Part shown: in pieces, positions 20,619-29,874 of the stretch
Layout: each line of letters begins with the position of its first letter
How positions within the stretch are numbered: the first letter of the stretch is position 1
NCBI RefSeq assembly: GCF_902498185.1
Contig: NZ_CABVIX010000003.1
Location: forward strand, 62,001-126,000
Direction: 5' to 3'
Source: Pseudomonas fluorescens
GTDB lineage: Bacteria > Pseudomonadota > Gammaproteobacteria > Pseudomonadales > Pseudomonadaceae
DNA: 64,000 nucleotides
Program-made: the position numbers and the translations under genes
Notes under the pieces: model-generated
Told to the model about the DNA's origin: nothing
Database searches by the model: none
What the model saw: only the letters and a program-made list of their open reading frames with translations

Positions 20619-23318
20619 ATGCCCCAGGTGGATCCCGATCTGTTCGACCGCGGCCAGTTCCAGGCGGAACTGGCCCTCAAGGCAAGCCCCATCCCGGCCT
20701 TCAAGAAGGCTATCCGCCGGGCTGGCGAGGTGCTTGACGCGCGCTTTCGCAGCGGCCGCGAGATCCGCCGGCTGATCGAGGATCGCGCCTGGTTCGTCGA
20801 CAACATCCTGCAGCAGGCCTGGAAGCAGTTCGGCTGGCATGACAAGGCCGGCATCGCCCTGGTTGCCGTCGGCGGTTATGGCCGCGGCGAGCTGCACCCA
20901 GGATCGGACATCGACCTGCTGATCCTGCTCGACAGCGCGGAGCACGAGCTTTATCGCGAGTCCATCGAGGGTTTTCTTACCCTGCTGTGGGATATCGGCC
21001 TGGAAGTGGGACAGAGCGTGCGCACGGTCGAGGAATGCGTCGAGCAGGCGCGAGCCGACCTGACGGTCATCACCAACCTGATGGAGAGCCGCACGATCGC
21101 GGGCCCCGAGGCCCTGCGCCAGCGCATGCTGGAAGCCACCAGCACCGAGCACGTGTGGCCCAGCAAGGAATTCTTCCTGGCCAAGCGTGCCGAGCTCAAG
21201 GCACGCCACCACAAGTACAACGACACCGAATACAACCTTGAGCCCAACGTGAAGGGCTCACCGGGCGGCCTGCGCGACATCCAGACCGTGCTCTGGGTCG
21301 CCCGCCGCCAGTACGGCACCCTCAACCTGCATGCACTGGCAGGCGAAGGTTTCCTGCTGGAGAGCGAGAACGAGCTGCTCGCCTCCTCCCAGGAGTTTCT
21401 GTGGAAGGTGCGCTATGCCTTGCACATGCTTGCCGGGCGCGCCGAGGACCGCCTACTGTTCGACCACCAGCGCAGCATCGCCGCGCTGCTGGGCTTTTGC
21501 GACGAAAGCCCCAAGCGCGCCATCGAGCAGTTCATGCAGCAGTACTACCGGGTGGTGATGAGCATCAGCCAGTTGTGCGACCTGATCATCCAGCACTTCG
21601 AGGAAGTCATCCTCGCCGATGACAACGGCAGCACCCAGCCGCTCAACGCCCGCTTCCGCCTGCATGATGGCTACATCGAGGCGGTCAAGGCGAACGTGTT
21701 CAAGCGTACGCCGTTCGCCATGCTCGAGATCTTCGTACTGATGGCCCAGCATCCGGAGATCAAGGGTGTGCGGGCCGATACCGTGCGCCTGCTGCGCGAG
21801 CATCGTCACCTGATCGACGACAATTTCCGCAACGATATCCGCAACACCAGCCTGTTCATCGAGCTGTTCAAATGCGAGATCGGGATCCACCGCAACCTGC
21901 GCCGGATGAACCGCTACGGCATCCTCGGACGCTACCTGCCCGAGTTCGGGCTGATCGTCGGGCAGATGCAGCACGACCTGTTCCATATCTATACCGTCGA
22001 TGCGCACACGCTCAACCTGATCAAGCACCTGCGCAAGCTGCAGTACACGCCGGTATCGGAGAAATTCCCGCTCGCCAGCAAGCTCATGTGCCGCCTGCCC
22101 AAGCCCGAGCTGATCTACCTGGCCGGTCTGTACCACGACATCGGCAAGGGCCGCCAGGGCGACCACTCGGAGCTCGGTGCGGTCGACGCGCAAGCGTTCT
22201 GCGAGCGTCACCAGTTGCCCGCCTGGGACAGCCGGCTGATCGTCTGGCTGGTACAGAACCACCTGGGCATGTCGACCACCGCCCAGCGCAAGGACCTTTC
22301 CGATCCGCAGGTGATCAACGATTTCGCCCTGCTGGTCGGCGACGAGACCCATCTGGATTATCTCTACGTGCTGACCGTGGCCGACATCAACGCGACCAAC
22401 CCCAGCCTGTGGAATTCATGGCGCGCGAGCCTGCTGCGCCAGCTCTACACCGAGACCAAGCGCGCGCTGCGCCGTGGCCTGGAGAACCCACTGGAGCGCG
22501 AGGAGCAGATCCGCCAGACCCAGAGCGCCGCTCTGGACACGCTCATTCGCGAGGGCACCGACCCGGACGACGTCGAGCAGCTGTGGTCGCAGCTGGGGGA
22601 TGACTACTTCATGCGTCATACCGCTGCCGACGTGGCCTGGCACACCGACGCGATCCTGCAGCAGCCGGCCGACGGTGGCCCGTTGGTGCTGATCAAGGAA
22701 ACCACCCAGCGCGAGTTCGAGGGCGGCACGCAGATTTTCATCTACGCCCCGGACCAGCATGATTTCTTCGCGGTGACGGTGGCGGCGATGTCGCAGCTCA
22801 ACCTGAACATCCATGACGCCCGCATCATCACCTCGAGCAGCCAGTTCACCCTGGACACCTATATCGTGCTCGACAATGACGGCGGTTCGATCGGCGACAA
22901 CCCTGTGCGGGTCCGGCAGATCCGCGATGGCCTGACCGAGGCCCTGCGCAACCCCGAGGACTACCCGACGATCATCCAGCGCCGGGTACCGCGCCAGCTC
23001 AAGCACTTTACCTTCGCGCCCCAGGTGACCATCCACAACGATGCCCAGCGTCCGGTGACCGTCCTCGAACTGACTGCACCCGATCGCCCCGGTCTGCTGG
23101 CACGTATCGGCAGGATTTTCCTGGAGTTCGACCTGTCGCTGCAGAATGCCAAGATCGCAACCTTGGGCGAGCGCGTGGAGGACGTGTTCTTCATCACCGA
23201 CGCCGACAACCAGCCGCTGTCCGACCCGCAACTGTGCGCCCGCCTGCAAGAGGCCATCGTGCAGCAGCTGCAGGCTTGCCAGAGCAGCGATGCCAACCCT
23301 GCCCGCGTGACTTTTTAA
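20619..23318 (+). CDS. glnD: Bifunctional uridylyltransferase/uridylyl-removing enzyme GlnD
   Basis: GlnD senses glutamine and adds or removes UMP from PII proteins, controlling nitrogen assimilation. The 899-aa product has the nucleotidyltransferase signature [17 protein letters not shown] at about residues 85-101, and an HD domain with [12 protein letters not shown] near residue 504 for the removing activity. Two C-terminal ACT domains bind glutamine (starting near 706, [14 protein letters not shown], and near 815, [15 protein letters not shown]). All four modules look intact and the length is typical. It follows map by 22 bases and precedes dapC by 22. Confidence 0.98.
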   Translation: MPQVDPDLFDRGQFQAELALKASPIPAFKKAIRRAGEVLDARFRSGREIRRLIEDRAWFVDNILQQAWKQFGWHDKAGIALVAVGGYGRGELHPGSDIDLLILLDSAEHELYRESIEGFLTLLWDIGLEVGQSVRTVEECVEQARADLTVITNLMESRTIAGPEALRQRMLEATSTEHVWPSKEFFLAKRAELKARHHKYNDTEYNLEPNVKGSPGGLRDIQTVLWVARRQYGTLNLHALAGEGFLLESENELLASSQEFLWKVRYALHMLAGRAEDRLLFDHQRSIAALLGFCDESPKRAIEQFMQQYYRVVMSISQLCDLIIQHFEEVILADDNGSTQPLNARFRLHDGYIEAVKANVFKRTPFAMLEIFVLMAQHPEIKGVRADTVRLLREHRHLIDDNFRNDIRNTSLFIELFKCEIGIHRNLRRMNRYGILGRYLPEFGLIVGQMQHDLFHIYTVDAHTLNLIKHLRKLQYTPVSEKFPLASKLMCRLPKPELIYLAGLYHDIGKGRQGDHSELGAVDAQAFCERHQLPAWDSRLIVWLVQNHLGMSTTAQRKDLSDPQVINDFALLVGDETHLDYLYVLTVADINATNPSLWNSWRASLLRQLYTETKRALRRGLENPLEREEQIRQTQSAALDTLIREGTDPDDVEQLWSQLGDDYFMRHTAADVAWHTDAILQQPADGGPLVLIKETTQREFEGGTQIFIYAPDQHDFFAVTVAAMSQLNLNIHDARIITSSSQFTLDTYIVLDNDGGSIGDNPVRVRQIRDGLTEALRNPEDYPTIIQRRVPRQLKHFTFAPQVTIHNDAQRPVTVLELTAPDRPGLLARIGRIFLEFDLSLQNAKIATLGERVEDVFFITDADNQPLSDPQLCARLQEAIVQQLQACQSSDANPARVTF

Positions 23319-23340
23319 CGTTTGACGAGACCCCGCGCCG

Positions 23341-24537
23341 ATGAATCATGCCTTGACCCAGCTTCAGCCCTACCCGTTCGAGAAATTGCGCGCCCTGCTT
23401 GGCAGCGTGACGCCCGCGGCGGACAAACGCGCCATCGCCCTGTCGATCGGCGAGCCGAAGCACGAATCGCCGGCCTTCGTGGCCAAGGCCCTGGCCGACA
23501 ACCTGGACAAGCTGGCGGTGTACCCCAGCACCCTGGGCCTGCCCGCCTTGCGCCAGGCCATCGGCCATTGGTGTGAGCGCCGCTTTGGCGTGCCGGCCGG
23601 CTGGCTGGACGCCGATCGCCATGTGCTGCCGGTCAATGGCACCCGCGAAGCGCTGTTTGCCTTTACCCAGGCGGTGGTCAATCGTGCCGACGACGGCCTG
23701 GTGATCAGCCCGAACCCGTTCTATCAGATCTACGAAGGCGCGGCCCTGCTGGCCGGTGCGACCCCGCACTACCTGCCCTGCCTGGACAGCAATGGCTTCA
23801 ACCCCGATTTCGACGCCGTGCCCGCCGAGGTATGGCAGCGTTGCCAGATCCTGTTCCTGTGTTCCCCAGGCAATCCCACGGGCGCCCTGGTGCCAATGGA
23901 CACCCTGAAGCAACTGATCGCCCTGGCCGACGAGCATGACTTCGTGATCGCCGCCGACGAGTGCTACAGCGAGCTGTACTTCGACGAGGAAAACCCGCCA
24001 CCGGGACTCCTCAGTGCCTGTGCCGAGCTGGGCCGCAGCGATTTCGCCCGTTGCGTGGTATTCCACAGCCTGTCCAAGCGCTCCAACCTGCCAGGCCTGC
24101 GTTCGGGCTTCGTGGCGGGTGACGCGCAGATCATCAAGCCGTTCCTGCTGTACCGCACCTACCACGGCTGCGCCATGCCGGTGCAGACCCAGCTGGCGAG
24201 CATTGCCGCCTGGCAGGACGAAGCCCACGTGCGCGCCAACCGCGACCAGTACCGGGCCAAGTACGATGCGGTGCTGGAGATCCTGCAGCCGGTGATGGAC
24301 GTGCAGCGTCCCGATGGCAGTTTCTACCTGTGGGCGAAGGTCCCGGGTAACGATGCCGAGTTCTGCCGTGACCTGTTCGAGTCGCAGCATGTGACCGTCG
24401 TGCCGGGCTCGTACCTGTCACGCGAGGTTGACGGCGTCAACCCTGGGGCCGGCCGAGTGCGCATGGCGCTGGTCGCGCCGCTGGCCGAGTGCATCGAGGC
24501 CGCGCAGCGGATCCGGGCGTTCCTGTTGGACAAATAG
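23341..24537 (+). CDS. dapC: Succinyldiaminopimelate transaminase
   Basis: DapC transfers the amino group from glutamate to N-succinyl-2-amino-6-ketopimelate in the succinylase branch of lysine and mesodiaminopimelate synthesis. The 398-aa product is a fold-type I PLP aminotransferase: SPGNPTG near residue 180, the D-x-x-Y segment AADECYSELY, and the PLP lysine in HSLSKRSNLPG near 245. Closely related class I aminotransferases exist, but linkage with glnD, dapD and dapE in the same window supports DapC. Confidence 0.88.
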   Translation: MNHALTQLQPYPFEKLRALLGSVTPAADKRAIALSIGEPKHESPAFVAKALADNLDKLAVYPSTLGLPALRQAIGHWCERRFGVPAGWLDADRHVLPVNGTREALFAFTQAVVNRADDGLVISPNPFYQIYEGAALLAGATPHYLPCLDSNGFNPDFDAVPAEVWQRCQILFLCSPGNPTGALVPMDTLKQLIALADEHDFVIAADECYSELYFDEENPPPGLLSACAELGRSDFARCVVFHSLSKRSNLPGLRSGFVAGDAQIIKPFLLYRTYHGCAMPVQTQLASIAAWQDEAHVRANRDQYRAKYDAVLEILQPVMDVQRPDGSFYLWAKVPGNDAEFCRDLFESQHVTVVPGSYLSREVDGVNPGAGRVRMALVAPLAECIEAAQRIRAFLLDK

Positions 24538-24565
24538 TCCACTCACCTTGTGTGGTGCTGGAATT

Positions 24566-24650
24566 CCTGGGAGCGGCTTCAGCCGCGAACACCGGCGCAG
24601 CCGGTGCCAGGTTCCGCATCGACCTCTTCGCGGCTGAAGCCGCTCCCAGG
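24566..24650. repeat. P. putida-type REP palindrome pair between dapC and the antiporter
   Basis: Perfect 24-base inverted arms occupy 24566-24589 and 24627-24650 (core AGCCGCGAA and TTCGCGGCT), with a small inner stem ACCGGC/GCCGGT between them. The arms resemble the P. putida REP consensus (TTCGCGGG-TAAA-CCCGCTCC type). It lies between convergent genes and could act as a bidirectional terminator or gyrase-type site. Confidence 0.75.
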
Positions 24651-24710
24651 TCCGGCGCAGGCCTGGGAACACTGCTGCACCTGTGGAGCTGTCCACCCAT
24701 AGAACGGGCG

Positions 24711-26357
24711 CTACCTGCCATGCCCGAGGTTCGCCTCGCTCATGTCCAGCTCACCCAGCACCTTGCGCACCACATCGTCTCCGACCAGGTGCTGGCGATG
24801 CAGGTTGTAGAGTTCAAGGCGTTGGGCGCGCACGGCCTTGAGGCGCAGGCGGCGTTCGAGCTGGTCCATCTGCTCGGCAAGGGCGCGGGCTTCATCGCTG
24901 TCGTTGTAGCTCTCCAGCTCTTCGCGATACTCGGCCATCAACCGCCCCTTCAGCTCGGCGGCCATTGCTGCCTGAGCCGCATCCTGGGGCGCACCGGCCT
25001 CCACCACGTCTTCCGCTTCCAGCGCATGAATGGCGGCCTCGGCGGTGCGCTTCCACGCCTCCTGAACCTCCTGCTGCAGGGTTTCGTCCGGGCTCCTGTC
25101 CACCCCTCGCAGCAACAGCGGCAGTGCGACACAGGCTGATACCAGCGACAGCAGGATCACGCCGGCGGCGATGAAGATCAGCAGGTCGCGCTCCGGAAAC
25201 GGCGCCCCGGCCGCGATCAGCAACGGCACCGACATCACACCCGCCAGGGTCACTGCTCCGCGCACGCCGCCCAACGTCAGCAGCCAGCAGGAGCGCGCGG
25301 TAGGCACCAGCACCAGATCGGGCTTGCCCCTCCAGCGGCGGATCACCCCGATCGCCCGCCAGATGCTCTGCACCCAGACAAAGCGCAGCAGGATCAGCAC
25401 ACCAAAGATCGCGAGTACATCAAGGCAGCGATAGGCCAGCGTCGGCCACAGCGAAGGCTCATGGCTGGCCACGGCCTTGACGATGTCCGGCAACTGCAGG
25501 CCCAGCAGCAGAAAGATCAGGCCGTTGAAGGCAAATTCCAGCAACGACCAGACACTGCGGTTGAGCAGGCGTGTGCTGGTCTGGCGCGGCAACAGGTCGA
25601 GCCAGCTCTGCATCATGCCGGCCGCCACCGCCGACAGGATGCCCGACGCACCCAGGCGCTCGGCCAGCACATAGGCCGCGAACGGCAGCAGCAGCATGAA
25701 CACCACGTGAGTCGCCGGATCATCCCAGCCGCGGGCGATCATCCACATCCGCAGACGGCCGACCAGCCAGCTCAGGGCAACGCCCACCGCCAGGCCGCCC
25801 AGTGCCACCAGTACGAAGGTCAGGCTGGCTTCGGTCAGCGAGAACACACCCGTGATCGCCGCCGCCAGGGCAAACTTGAACGTCACCAGGCCCGATGCGT
25901 CATTGAGCAGGGCCTCGCCCTGAAGCATGTGCATCAGGGGGGTCGGCAGCCGACCCTGGGTAATCGCCGAGACCGCCACGGCATCGGTGGGCGAGAGTAC
26001 GGCTGCCAGGGCGAACGCCACCGGCAGCGGAATGCTCGGCAAGATCCAGTGGATGAAATACCCCGCCCCGACGACGGTGAACAGCACCAGCCCCACCGCC
26101 AGCGTCAGCACCGGCCCGCGCAGTCGCCATAGTTCACGCTTGGGCATGCGCCAGCCATCGACGAACAGCAGCGGAGGCAGGAACAGGAACAGGAACAACT
26201 CCGGGTCCAGGGCCACATGCAAGCCCAGGTTCGGCCAGGCCAGCAGCGCCCCGGCGCCGATCTGTACCAGTGGCAATGGCAGGGGGAGCACCCGCCCGAC
26301 CAGCTTGGAGACGCTTACCAGCATCAGCAGGATAAGGACGGTGTAGGCAGATTGCAT
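24711..26357 (-). CDS. Na+/H+ antiporter, CPA1 (NhaP/YjcE-like) family
   Basis: This inner membrane exchanger moves Na+ (or K+) against H+ for pH and ion homeostasis. The 548-aa protein has about 12 hydrophobic segments in the first 420 residues and includes the CPA1 core motifs SPTDAVAVSAI and LLNDASGLV, where the ND pair is the ion-binding site. A charged cytosolic tail of about 120 residues (EDVVEAGAP to MSEANLGHGR) follows and may be regulatory. It converges with dapC across a REP element. Ion specificity cannot be read from the sequence. Confidence 0.9.
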   Translation of the reverse strand: MQSAYTVLILLMLVSVSKLVGRVLPLPLPLVQIGAGALLAWPNLGLHVALDPELFLFLFLPPLLFVDGWRMPKRELWRLRGPVLTLAVGLVLFTVVGAGYFIHWILPSIPLPVAFALAAVLSPTDAVAVSAITQGRLPTPLMHMLQGEALLNDASGLVTFKFALAAAITGVFSLTEASLTFVLVALGGLAVGVALSWLVGRLRMWMIARGWDDPATHVVFMLLLPFAAYVLAERLGASGILSAVAAGMMQSWLDLLPRQTSTRLLNRSVWSLLEFAFNGLIFLLLGLQLPDIVKAVASHEPSLWPTLAYRCLDVLAIFGVLILLRFVWVQSIWRAIGVIRRWRGKPDLVLVPTARSCWLLTLGGVRGAVTLAGVMSVPLLIAAGAPFPERDLLIFIAAGVILLSLVSACVALPLLLRGVDRSPDETLQQEVQEAWKRTAEAAIHALEAEDVVEAGAPQDAAQAAMAAELKGRLMAEYREELESYNDSDEARALAEQMDQLERRLRLKAVRAQRLELYNLHRQHLVGDDVVRKVLGELDMSEANLGHGR

Positions 26358-26772
26358 GCGGCGAGGTTCCTCTGAATCGGGTGTGGATCAGCGGTGCTAC
26401 TGGGATGGACATGGCCATTTGAAACAATATGTTAATGGGAACAGCACAGGCTGGCCGCTGCACGAAAGTCGCAGCGGGTGCAGGGATCTGTAACACGGTG
26501 TTGCCAAGAATGGACCTTTGGGGTGGGGTGAGAGTTGCAAGGGGGTTGCGAGGTGTACGCGTTGGGGCCATGTGGTGCTGCGCAGATCGAGCGCCGCCCG
26601 CGCGGCGCTTCGCGAAGCGTGCGCTTGGGGCCTGTGGCGCTCGATCTCAGCGGCGCCACAAAGCCTCAAGCGCACACCCGTGGCGCCAAATGGACCGATG
26701 CCGCATAATCGGGCATCGAATTTCCGGGAGATCTCGAGAAAGCCTGAAACCCAGTCTTCCTCAGTAAATTCA
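26358..26772. other. 415-base intergenic region with nested palindromes
   Basis: No credible coding frame is present. The left part is the leader region of the antiporter, transcribed leftward. The right part holds the palindromic repeat at 26561-26673. A possible -10-like CATAAT at 26704-26709 could serve the arsC-like gene, but I cannot identify a matching -35. Confidence 0.6.
26561..26673. repeat. GC-rich nested inverted repeats upstream of the arsC-like gene
   Basis: A GCGCTTGGGGCCTGTGGCGC arm (26621-26640) faces a related inverted arm (about 26652-26673) of the form GGCGCCACAAAGCCTCAAGC. A third related copy precedes them (26562-26594, GTTGGGGCCATGTGGTGCTG), and a GCGCTTCGCGAAGCG palindrome lies between. 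ATCGAGCGCC and GGCGCTCGAT also pair. It looks like a dispersed palindromic element of the genus rather than a regulator of one gene. Confidence 0.55.
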
Positions 26773-27120
26773 ATGGCTCACACTCTCTACGGCATCAAAG
26801 CCTGCGACACGATGAAAAAGGCACGCACCTGGCTTGAAGAACACGCCATCGATTACGCGTTCCACGACTACAAGACCCAAGGCATCGACCGTGACAGCCT
26901 TGACCGCTGGTGCGAGGAGCATGGCTGGGAAGTCGTCCTCAATCGCGCCGGCACTACGTTCCGCAAGCTCGACGACGCCAGCAAGGCCGGTCTCGACCAG
27001 GCCAGGGCGGTCGAGCTGATGCTCGAGCAACCTTCGATGATCAAGCGCCCGGTACTCGACCTCGGCGGCCGCACCCTGGTCGGCTTCAAGCCGGACCTGT
27101 ACGCGGCAGCCCTGAGCTGA
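26773..27120 (+). CDS. ArsC/Spx-family thioredoxin-fold protein (YffB-like)
   Basis: The 115-aa product belongs to the ArsC/Spx thioredoxin-fold family. It starts MAHTLYGIKACDTMKKARTW, with one conserved Cys at residue 10 and the typical RAGTTFRKLDD and IKRPVLD segments. Members of the YffB subgroup are annotated as arsenate reductase-like but often lack that activity, so I give no arsenic function. I chose the ATG at 26773; the frame is open far upstream through the repeat region, which is not coding. It lies 42 bases before dapD, a linkage I recall from other pseudomonads. Confidence 0.85.
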   Translation: MAHTLYGIKACDTMKKARTWLEEHAIDYAFHDYKTQGIDRDSLDRWCEEHGWEVVLNRAGTTFRKLDDASKAGLDQARAVELMLEQPSMIKRPVLDLGGRTLVGFKPDLYAAALS

Positions 27121-27162
27121 GACTGCCCCCGCTTCCACCCCCTGTTCGCAAGAGGTAACTGC

Positions 27163-28197
27163 ATGTCCACTACTCTGTTCAGCCTGGCCTTCGGTGTCGG
27201 CACCCAGAACCGCCAGGGCACCTGGCTGGAAGTCTTCTACGCGCAACCCCTGCTCGATCCGGCCGCCGAGCTGATCGAGGCGGTGACGCCGATCCTGGGC
27301 TACGAAGGCGGCAACCAGGCGATCTCGTTCAGCCCGGCCCAAGCCTCGCAACTGGCCGACGCCCTGAAGCACATCGATGCCACCCAGTCCGCGCTGCTGA
27401 CCCGCCTGGCCGAAAGCCACAAGCCGGTGGTCGCCACCCTGCTGGCCGAAGACACCACGCTGACCTCGACGCCAGAGGCCTACCTCAAGCTGCACCTGCT
27501 GTCGCATCGCCTGGTCAAGCCGCATGGCGTGAGCCTGGCCGGCATCTTCCCGCTGCTGCCCAACGTTGCCTGGACCAGCCAGGGCGCCATCGACCTGGGC
27601 GAACTGGCCGAGCAACAGCTCGAAGCGCGCCTGAAGGGCGAGCTGCTGGAAGTGTTCTCGGTGGACAAGTTCCCCAAGATGACCGACTACGTGGTCCCGG
27701 CCGGCGTGCGTATCGCCGACAGCGCCCGTGTGCGCCTGGGCGCCTACATCGGCGAAGGCACCACCATCATGCACGAAGGCTTCGTCAACTTTAACGCCGG
27801 CACCGAAGGCCCGGGCATGATCGAAGGCCGCGTCTCGGCGGGCGTGTTCGTCGGCAAGGGTTCGGATCTGGGCGGCGGTTGCTCGACCATGGGTACCCTG
27901 TCGGGCGGCGGCAACATTGTCATCAAGGTCGGCGAAGGCTGCCTGATCGGCGCCAACGCCGGTATCGGCATCCCGCTGGGTGACCGCAACACCGTCGAAG
28001 CCGGTCTGTACATCACCGCGGGCACCAAGGTGCAGCTGCTCGACGAGCAGAACCAACTGGTCAAGGTGGTCAAGGCACGCGACCTGGCCGGCCAGACGGA
28101 CCTGCTGTTCCGCCGCAATTCGGTCAGTGGCGCAGTGGAGTGCAAGACCCACAAGTCGGCCATCGAACTGAACGAAGCCCTTCACGCCCACAACTGA
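27163..28197 (+). CDS. dapD: 2,3,4,5-tetrahydropyridine-2,6-dicarboxylate N-succinyltransferase
   Basis: DapD succinylates tetrahydrodipicolinate, the step before DapC, on the way to diaminopimelate and lysine. The 344-aa product is the longer Pseudomonas-type form. Its N-terminal half is a globular domain, followed by a left-handed beta-helix of hexapeptide repeats (VPAGVRIADSARVRLGAYIG, NAGIGIPLGDRNTVEAGLYI). Together with dapC and dapE in this window it supplies the succinylase branch. A hairpin follows the stop. Confidence 0.95.
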   Translation: MSTTLFSLAFGVGTQNRQGTWLEVFYAQPLLDPAAELIEAVTPILGYEGGNQAISFSPAQASQLADALKHIDATQSALLTRLAESHKPVVATLLAEDTTLTSTPEAYLKLHLLSHRLVKPHGVSLAGIFPLLPNVAWTSQGAIDLGELAEQQLEARLKGELLEVFSVDKFPKMTDYVVPAGVRIADSARVRLGAYIGEGTTIMHEGFVNFNAGTEGPGMIEGRVSAGVFVGKGSDLGGGCSTMGTLSGGGNIVIKVGEGCLIGANAGIGIPLGDRNTVEAGLYITAGTKVQLLDEQNQLVKVVKARDLAGQTDLLFRRNSVSGAVECKTHKSAIELNEALHAHN

Positions 28198-28219
28198 TAC
28201 GGGCTGAAGTGGTAATATT

Positions 28220-28247
28220 GGGCCTGGCCTACTGCCAGGCCCGATTT
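28220..28247 (+). terminator. Hairpin after dapD
   Basis: A perfect 9-bp stem (GGGCCTGGC at 28220-28228 with GCCAGGCCC at 28234-28242) and a 5-base loop is followed by GATTT. It lies between dapD and csdA and likely ends most dapD transcripts. Confidence 0.55.
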
Positions 28248-28261
28248 CAGGTCCCAAGATC

Positions 28262-29467
28262 ATGTTGCAACCTTCCCCCTGGCGCGCTGACTTCCCCGCC
28301 ATCGACGCCCTGCAGCGGCAGCACCAGACCTACCTGGACAACGCTGCCACCACGCAGAAACCCCAGGCGCTGCTCGACGCCCTCACTCATTACTACGCCC
28401 ATGGCGCAGCCAACGTGCACCGTGCCCAGCACCTGCCTGGCGCCCTGGCGACACAGGCCTTCGAAGCCAGCCGCGAAAAGGCCGCCGCCTGGCTGAACGC
28501 CGCCGATGCGCAGCAGATCATCTTCACCCATGGCGCCACCTCGGCGTTGAACCTCTTGGCCTACGGCCTGGAATACCTGTTCGAGGCCGGCGACGAGATC
28601 GCCATCAGCGCCCTGGAGCACCATGCCAACCTACTGCCCTGGCAGCAGCTGGCGCGGCGCCGGGGTGCCCGCCTGGTCGTGCTGCCCCTGGATAGGCAGG
28701 GGCGCATCGACCTGGAGCAGGCGTTGCAGCTGATCGGCCCGCGCACGCGCCTGCTGGCTGTCAGCCAGCTGTCCAACGTGCTGGGAACCTGGCAGCCGCT
28801 GGCACCGTTGCTGGCCCATGCCCGTGCGCAAGGTACGCTGACCATCGTCGATGGCGCCCAGGGCGTCGTCCATGGGCGCCACGATGTGCAGCAGCTGGGG
28901 TGCGACTTCTATGTGTTCTCGAGCCACAAGCTCTATGGCCCCGATGGCGTCGGCGTGATCCACGGCCAACCTCAGGCCCTTGAGCGTTTGCGCCATTGGC
29001 AGTTCGGTGGCGAGATGGTGCAGATCGCCGATTACCACAGCGCCAGCTTCCGCCCCGCTCCGCTGGGGTTCGAGGCCGGGACCCCACCGATAGCCGCCGT
29101 TATCGGCCTGGGCGCGACCCTCGATTACCTGGGCAGCCTGGACGCCAATGCGGTAGCTGCCCACGAAGCCCGCCTGCACCAGCAGTTGCTGCGCGGCCTT
29201 GGCGAGCGCGAGGGCGTACGCCTGCTGGGTTCGCCGCAGAGCGCCCTGGCCAGCTTTGTCATCGGTGGGGTACACAATGCCGACATCGCGCACCTGCTGA
29301 CCGAACAAGGGATTGCCGTGCGGGCCGGGCACCACTGCGCGATGCCCCTGCTTCAAGGCTTCGGGCTCGACGGCGCGATCCGCGTATCGCTGGCCCTGTA
29401 CAACGACAGCGACGACCTTCAGCGTTTCTTCGATGCACTGGACCAGGGCCTGGAGCTGCTGCGATGA
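28262..29467 (+). CDS. csdA: Cysteine desulfurase CsdA (SufS-type, class II)
   Basis: CsdA takes sulfur from cysteine as an enzyme-bound persulfide and hands it to a SufE-type acceptor. The 401-aa PLP enzyme begins with the class II pattern YLDNAATTQKP and has the PLP lysine in SSHKLYGPDGVG. The active-site Cys lies in VRAGHHCAMPLLQ near residue 359. The stop overlaps the csdE start by 4 bases. With csdE and the convergent tcdA this matches the CsdA-CsdE-TcdA sulfur relay known from E. coli, which supports ct6A formation at tRNA position 37. Confidence 0.93.
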   Translation: MLQPSPWRADFPAIDALQRQHQTYLDNAATTQKPQALLDALTHYYAHGAANVHRAQHLPGALATQAFEASREKAAAWLNAADAQQIIFTHGATSALNLLAYGLEYLFEAGDEIAISALEHHANLLPWQQLARRRGARLVVLPLDRQGRIDLEQALQLIGPRTRLLAVSQLSNVLGTWQPLAPLLAHARAQGTLTIVDGAQGVVHGRHDVQQLGCDFYVFSSHKLYGPDGVGVIHGQPQALERLRHWQFGGEMVQIADYHSASFRPAPLGFEAGTPPIAAVIGLGATLDYLGSLDANAVAAHEARLHQQLLRGLGEREGVRLLGSPQSALASFVIGGVHNADIAHLLTEQGIAVRAGHHCAMPLLQGFGLDGAIRVSLALYNDSDDLQRFFDALDQGLELLR

Positions 29468-29874
29468 GCCTCTGCGTTGAAGCGAGCCAGGCACTCGAGA
29501 GCTTCGAGCAGGCCCGTGGCTGGGAACAGCGCGCGCGCCTGCTGATGCAGTGGGGTGAACGCCTGGCGCCCCTGGACGACGCCGAAAAGGTCGATACCCA
29601 CCGTGTGCATGGCTGCGAAAGCCTGGTCTGGCTGGTGGCCGAGCAACGCGACGGCCAGTGGCGCTTCAAGGCCAGCAGCGACGCGCGTCTGCTGCGCGGC
29701 CTGCTTGCGTTGCTGCTGGTCCGTGTACAAGGCCTGGACAGCGCCGCGCTGGCGCAGCTGGACTTGCGCGACTGGTTCACCCAGCTGGGGCTCGAACGGC
29801 AACTCTCGCCGTCGCGCAGCAACGGCCTGCATGCCGTGCTGCAGCGCATGGCTCAGCTGGCGTCGGGCGCCTGA
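29464..29874 (+). CDS. csdE: SufE-family sulfur acceptor CsdE
   Basis: CsdE accepts sulfur from CsdA on a conserved cysteine. The 136-aa product has the active-site motif HGCESLVWLV (the Cys follows the THRVHG segment, near residue 46), and the typical SufE C-terminal region. The ATG sits inside the last codons of csdA (ATGA overlap), so the two are coupled. Its 3' end overlaps the convergent tcdA by 22 bases. SufE itself is the alternative name; linkage with csdA and tcdA favours CsdE. Confidence 0.9.
   Translation: MSLCVEASQALESFEQARGWEQRARLLMQWGERLAPLDDAEKVDTHRVHGCESLVWLVAEQRDGQWRFKASSDARLLRGLLALLLVRVQGLDSAALAQLDLRDWFTQLGLERQLSPSRSNGLHAVLQRMAQLASGA

Noticed and set aside
26773..27120. Arsenic resistance function for the ArsC-like gene
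   Set aside because: No arsR, arsB or arsH is nearby, and it sits beside dapD as the YffB subgroup does. A role in arsenic resistance is not supported.
26770..28302. Long minus-strand open frame (about 510 codons) opposite dapD and the arsC-like gene
   Set aside because: The plus-strand genes are well supported by family motifs. The antisense translation has biased composition and no recognisable domain.
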